Shown: in pieces, positions 63,363 through 64,000 of the stretch
Numbering within the stretch: the stretch's first letter is position 1
Layout of the letters: each line of letters begins with the position of its first letter
DNA from: Reclinomonas americana ATCC 50394
Lineage: Eukaryota; Jakobida; Jakobea; Jakobida
Direction: 5' to 3'
Length of the DNA: 64,000 nucleotides
NCBI GenBank assembly: GCA_048213135.1
Contig: PS015009.1
Location: forward strand, 372,001 to 436,000
Notes under the pieces: generated by a model
What the model was told of the DNA's origin: nothing
Databases searched by the model: none
Seen by the model: only the letters and a program-made list of their open reading frames with translations
Position numbers and translations under genes: made by a program

Positions 63363-64000
63363 ATGCTTAAAGAGATCATCATATCCATACAGGCTTATTA
63401 CCAAACGCACCGCTTCATTATCAAGCACAGGTTATGGAAATGGATACTGGTACCCGGTCTCATTTACAGCATCCTTTTTTTTGCCGGCATCTACTTTTTT
63501 CTCAAATCCAGCAACAGCGCCATTGCCTTCATTTTACAGGAGACCGGTGTAAAAGGCTGGATGGACAGTATGCAGAACAGCTGGCTCAACTTCCTGCTTA
63601 TTTTCGGGCAGATCATCCTGCAACTGGTGTCGCTGCTGTTCTATTTCTCCCTGTTCAAATACCTGTTCCTTATCATCGGCTCACCGGTATTCGCATACCT
63701 CAGCGAAAAAACAGAAAGCATCATAGAAGGTAAGGATTTCCCTTTCAGCTTTAAACAGCTCATGAAAGATATTGCCCGGGGTGTACGACTGGCACTGAGG
63801 AACATGCTCTGGCAAACGGTTTACACGATCTCCATATTCATTCTTTCCTTCATTCCCATTGTAGGATGGGTAATGCCACTGGTGGCACTGATGGTGGAAT
63901 GTTATTACCTGGGCTTCTCCATGCTGGATTACAGCTGTGAACGCAATAAGTTGTCTACCGGGCAAAGCATCGCTTTTATTGGCCGGCACAAGGGACTTGC
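63363..64000 (+). CDS. EI24/CysZ-like integral membrane protein (C-terminus outside window)
   Basis: 212 residues visible from ATG 63363, open at the right edge. Four or more hydrophobic segments (WILVPGLIYSILFFAGIYFFL, FLLIFGQIILQLVSLLFYFSLF, YTISIFILSFIPIVGWVMPLVALMVECYYLGFSMLDY). The FSFKQLMKDIARGVRLALRN segment and SIAFIGRHKGLA match the EI24 (CysZ) family. CysZ itself moves sulfate, but many Bacteroidota members have no tested substrate. Confidence 0.82.
   Translation, partial: MLKEIIISIQAYYQTHRFIIKHRLWKWILVPGLIYSILFFAGIYFFLKSSNSAIAFILQETGVKGWMDSMQNSWLNFLLIFGQIILQLVSLLFYFSLFKYLFLIIGSPVFAYLSEKTESIIEGKDFPFSFKQLMKDIARGVRLALRNMLWQTVYTISIFILSFIPIVGWVMPLVALMVECYYLGFSMLDYSCERNKLSTGQSIAFIGRHKGL

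Noticed and set aside
1-64000. tRNA, rRNA, insertion sequences, phage genes or integrase/att sites
   Set aside because: None found by eye; gene content and composition look like ordinary core chromosome throughout.

Overview
The window looks like a chromosomal core segment of a member of the Bacteroidota, most likely the Chitinophagaceae/Sphingobacteriia side. This rests on a PorP/SprF-type type IX secretion protein, two metalloproteases with the type IX C-terminal sorting domain, a TonB receptor with an N-terminal carboxypeptidase-regulatory domain, a DPP IV-like peptidase, a three-polypeptide transhydrogenase, and -7 promoter boxes of the form TAnnTTTG instead of TATAAT. I see no phage, insertion sequence, CRISPR array, rRNA or tRNA.

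Layout. 1-4.5 kb: SPFH membrane protein, TPM lipoprotein, peptidase T, SlyD-type FKBP, NamZ-type muramidase. 4.6-12.3 kb: a probable local regulon made of a papain-fold protein, a Reg_prop sensor kinase (broken by one base in a T9 run), its LuxR-type response regulator and a large YadA-head/S74 adhesin; three of its promoters share one box. 12.3-18.9 kb: fmt, a secreted C1 peptidase, a LysM/barrel protein, an RsmF-type methyltransferase, an OmpA protein. 19-22 kb: pntAA-pntAB-pntB. 22-27.4 kb: methyltransferase, folA, PD40-OmpA protein, thyA, mnmA. 27.4-31.3 kb: lipoproteins, DinB, GNAT. 31.4-34.1 kb: two isocitrate dehydrogenases of different subfamilies in tandem. 34-43.3 kb: lipoprotein, Na+/H+ antiporter, RlmL-type methyltransferase, aminotransferase, TonB receptor, Amt transporter. 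43.3-45.1 kb: a pentameric ligand-gated ion channel homologue flanked by three small promoter-terminator units. 45.1-53.2 kb: DPP IV, S4 protein, trmD, methyltransferase, LolA-like protein, adenine deaminase, lipoprotein, upp. 53.3-62 kb: SprF and two large paralogous type IX-exported metalloproteases. 62-64 kb: lipoprotein, 3-methyladenine glycosylase, start of an EI24/CysZ-like membrane protein.

Functional links. Nucleotide salvage and one-carbon metabolism (folA, thyA, upp, ade, fmt) and tRNA/rRNA modification (mnmA, trmD, RsmF, RlmL) are scattered through the segment. The two IDHs and the transhydrogenase all bear on NADPH supply. The SprF protein is next to two proteins predicted to be cargo of its secretion system.

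Non-coding structure is the most unusual part. (1) Three ~110-150 nt transcription units around the ion channel share an ungapped upstream promoter box and end in intrinsic terminators. (2) A different promoter box recurs three times around the two-component system. (3) AT-rich intergenic repeats (ATTCGTAATT units and their complement) face each other across gene gaps and often begin at the stop codon of the adjacent gene.
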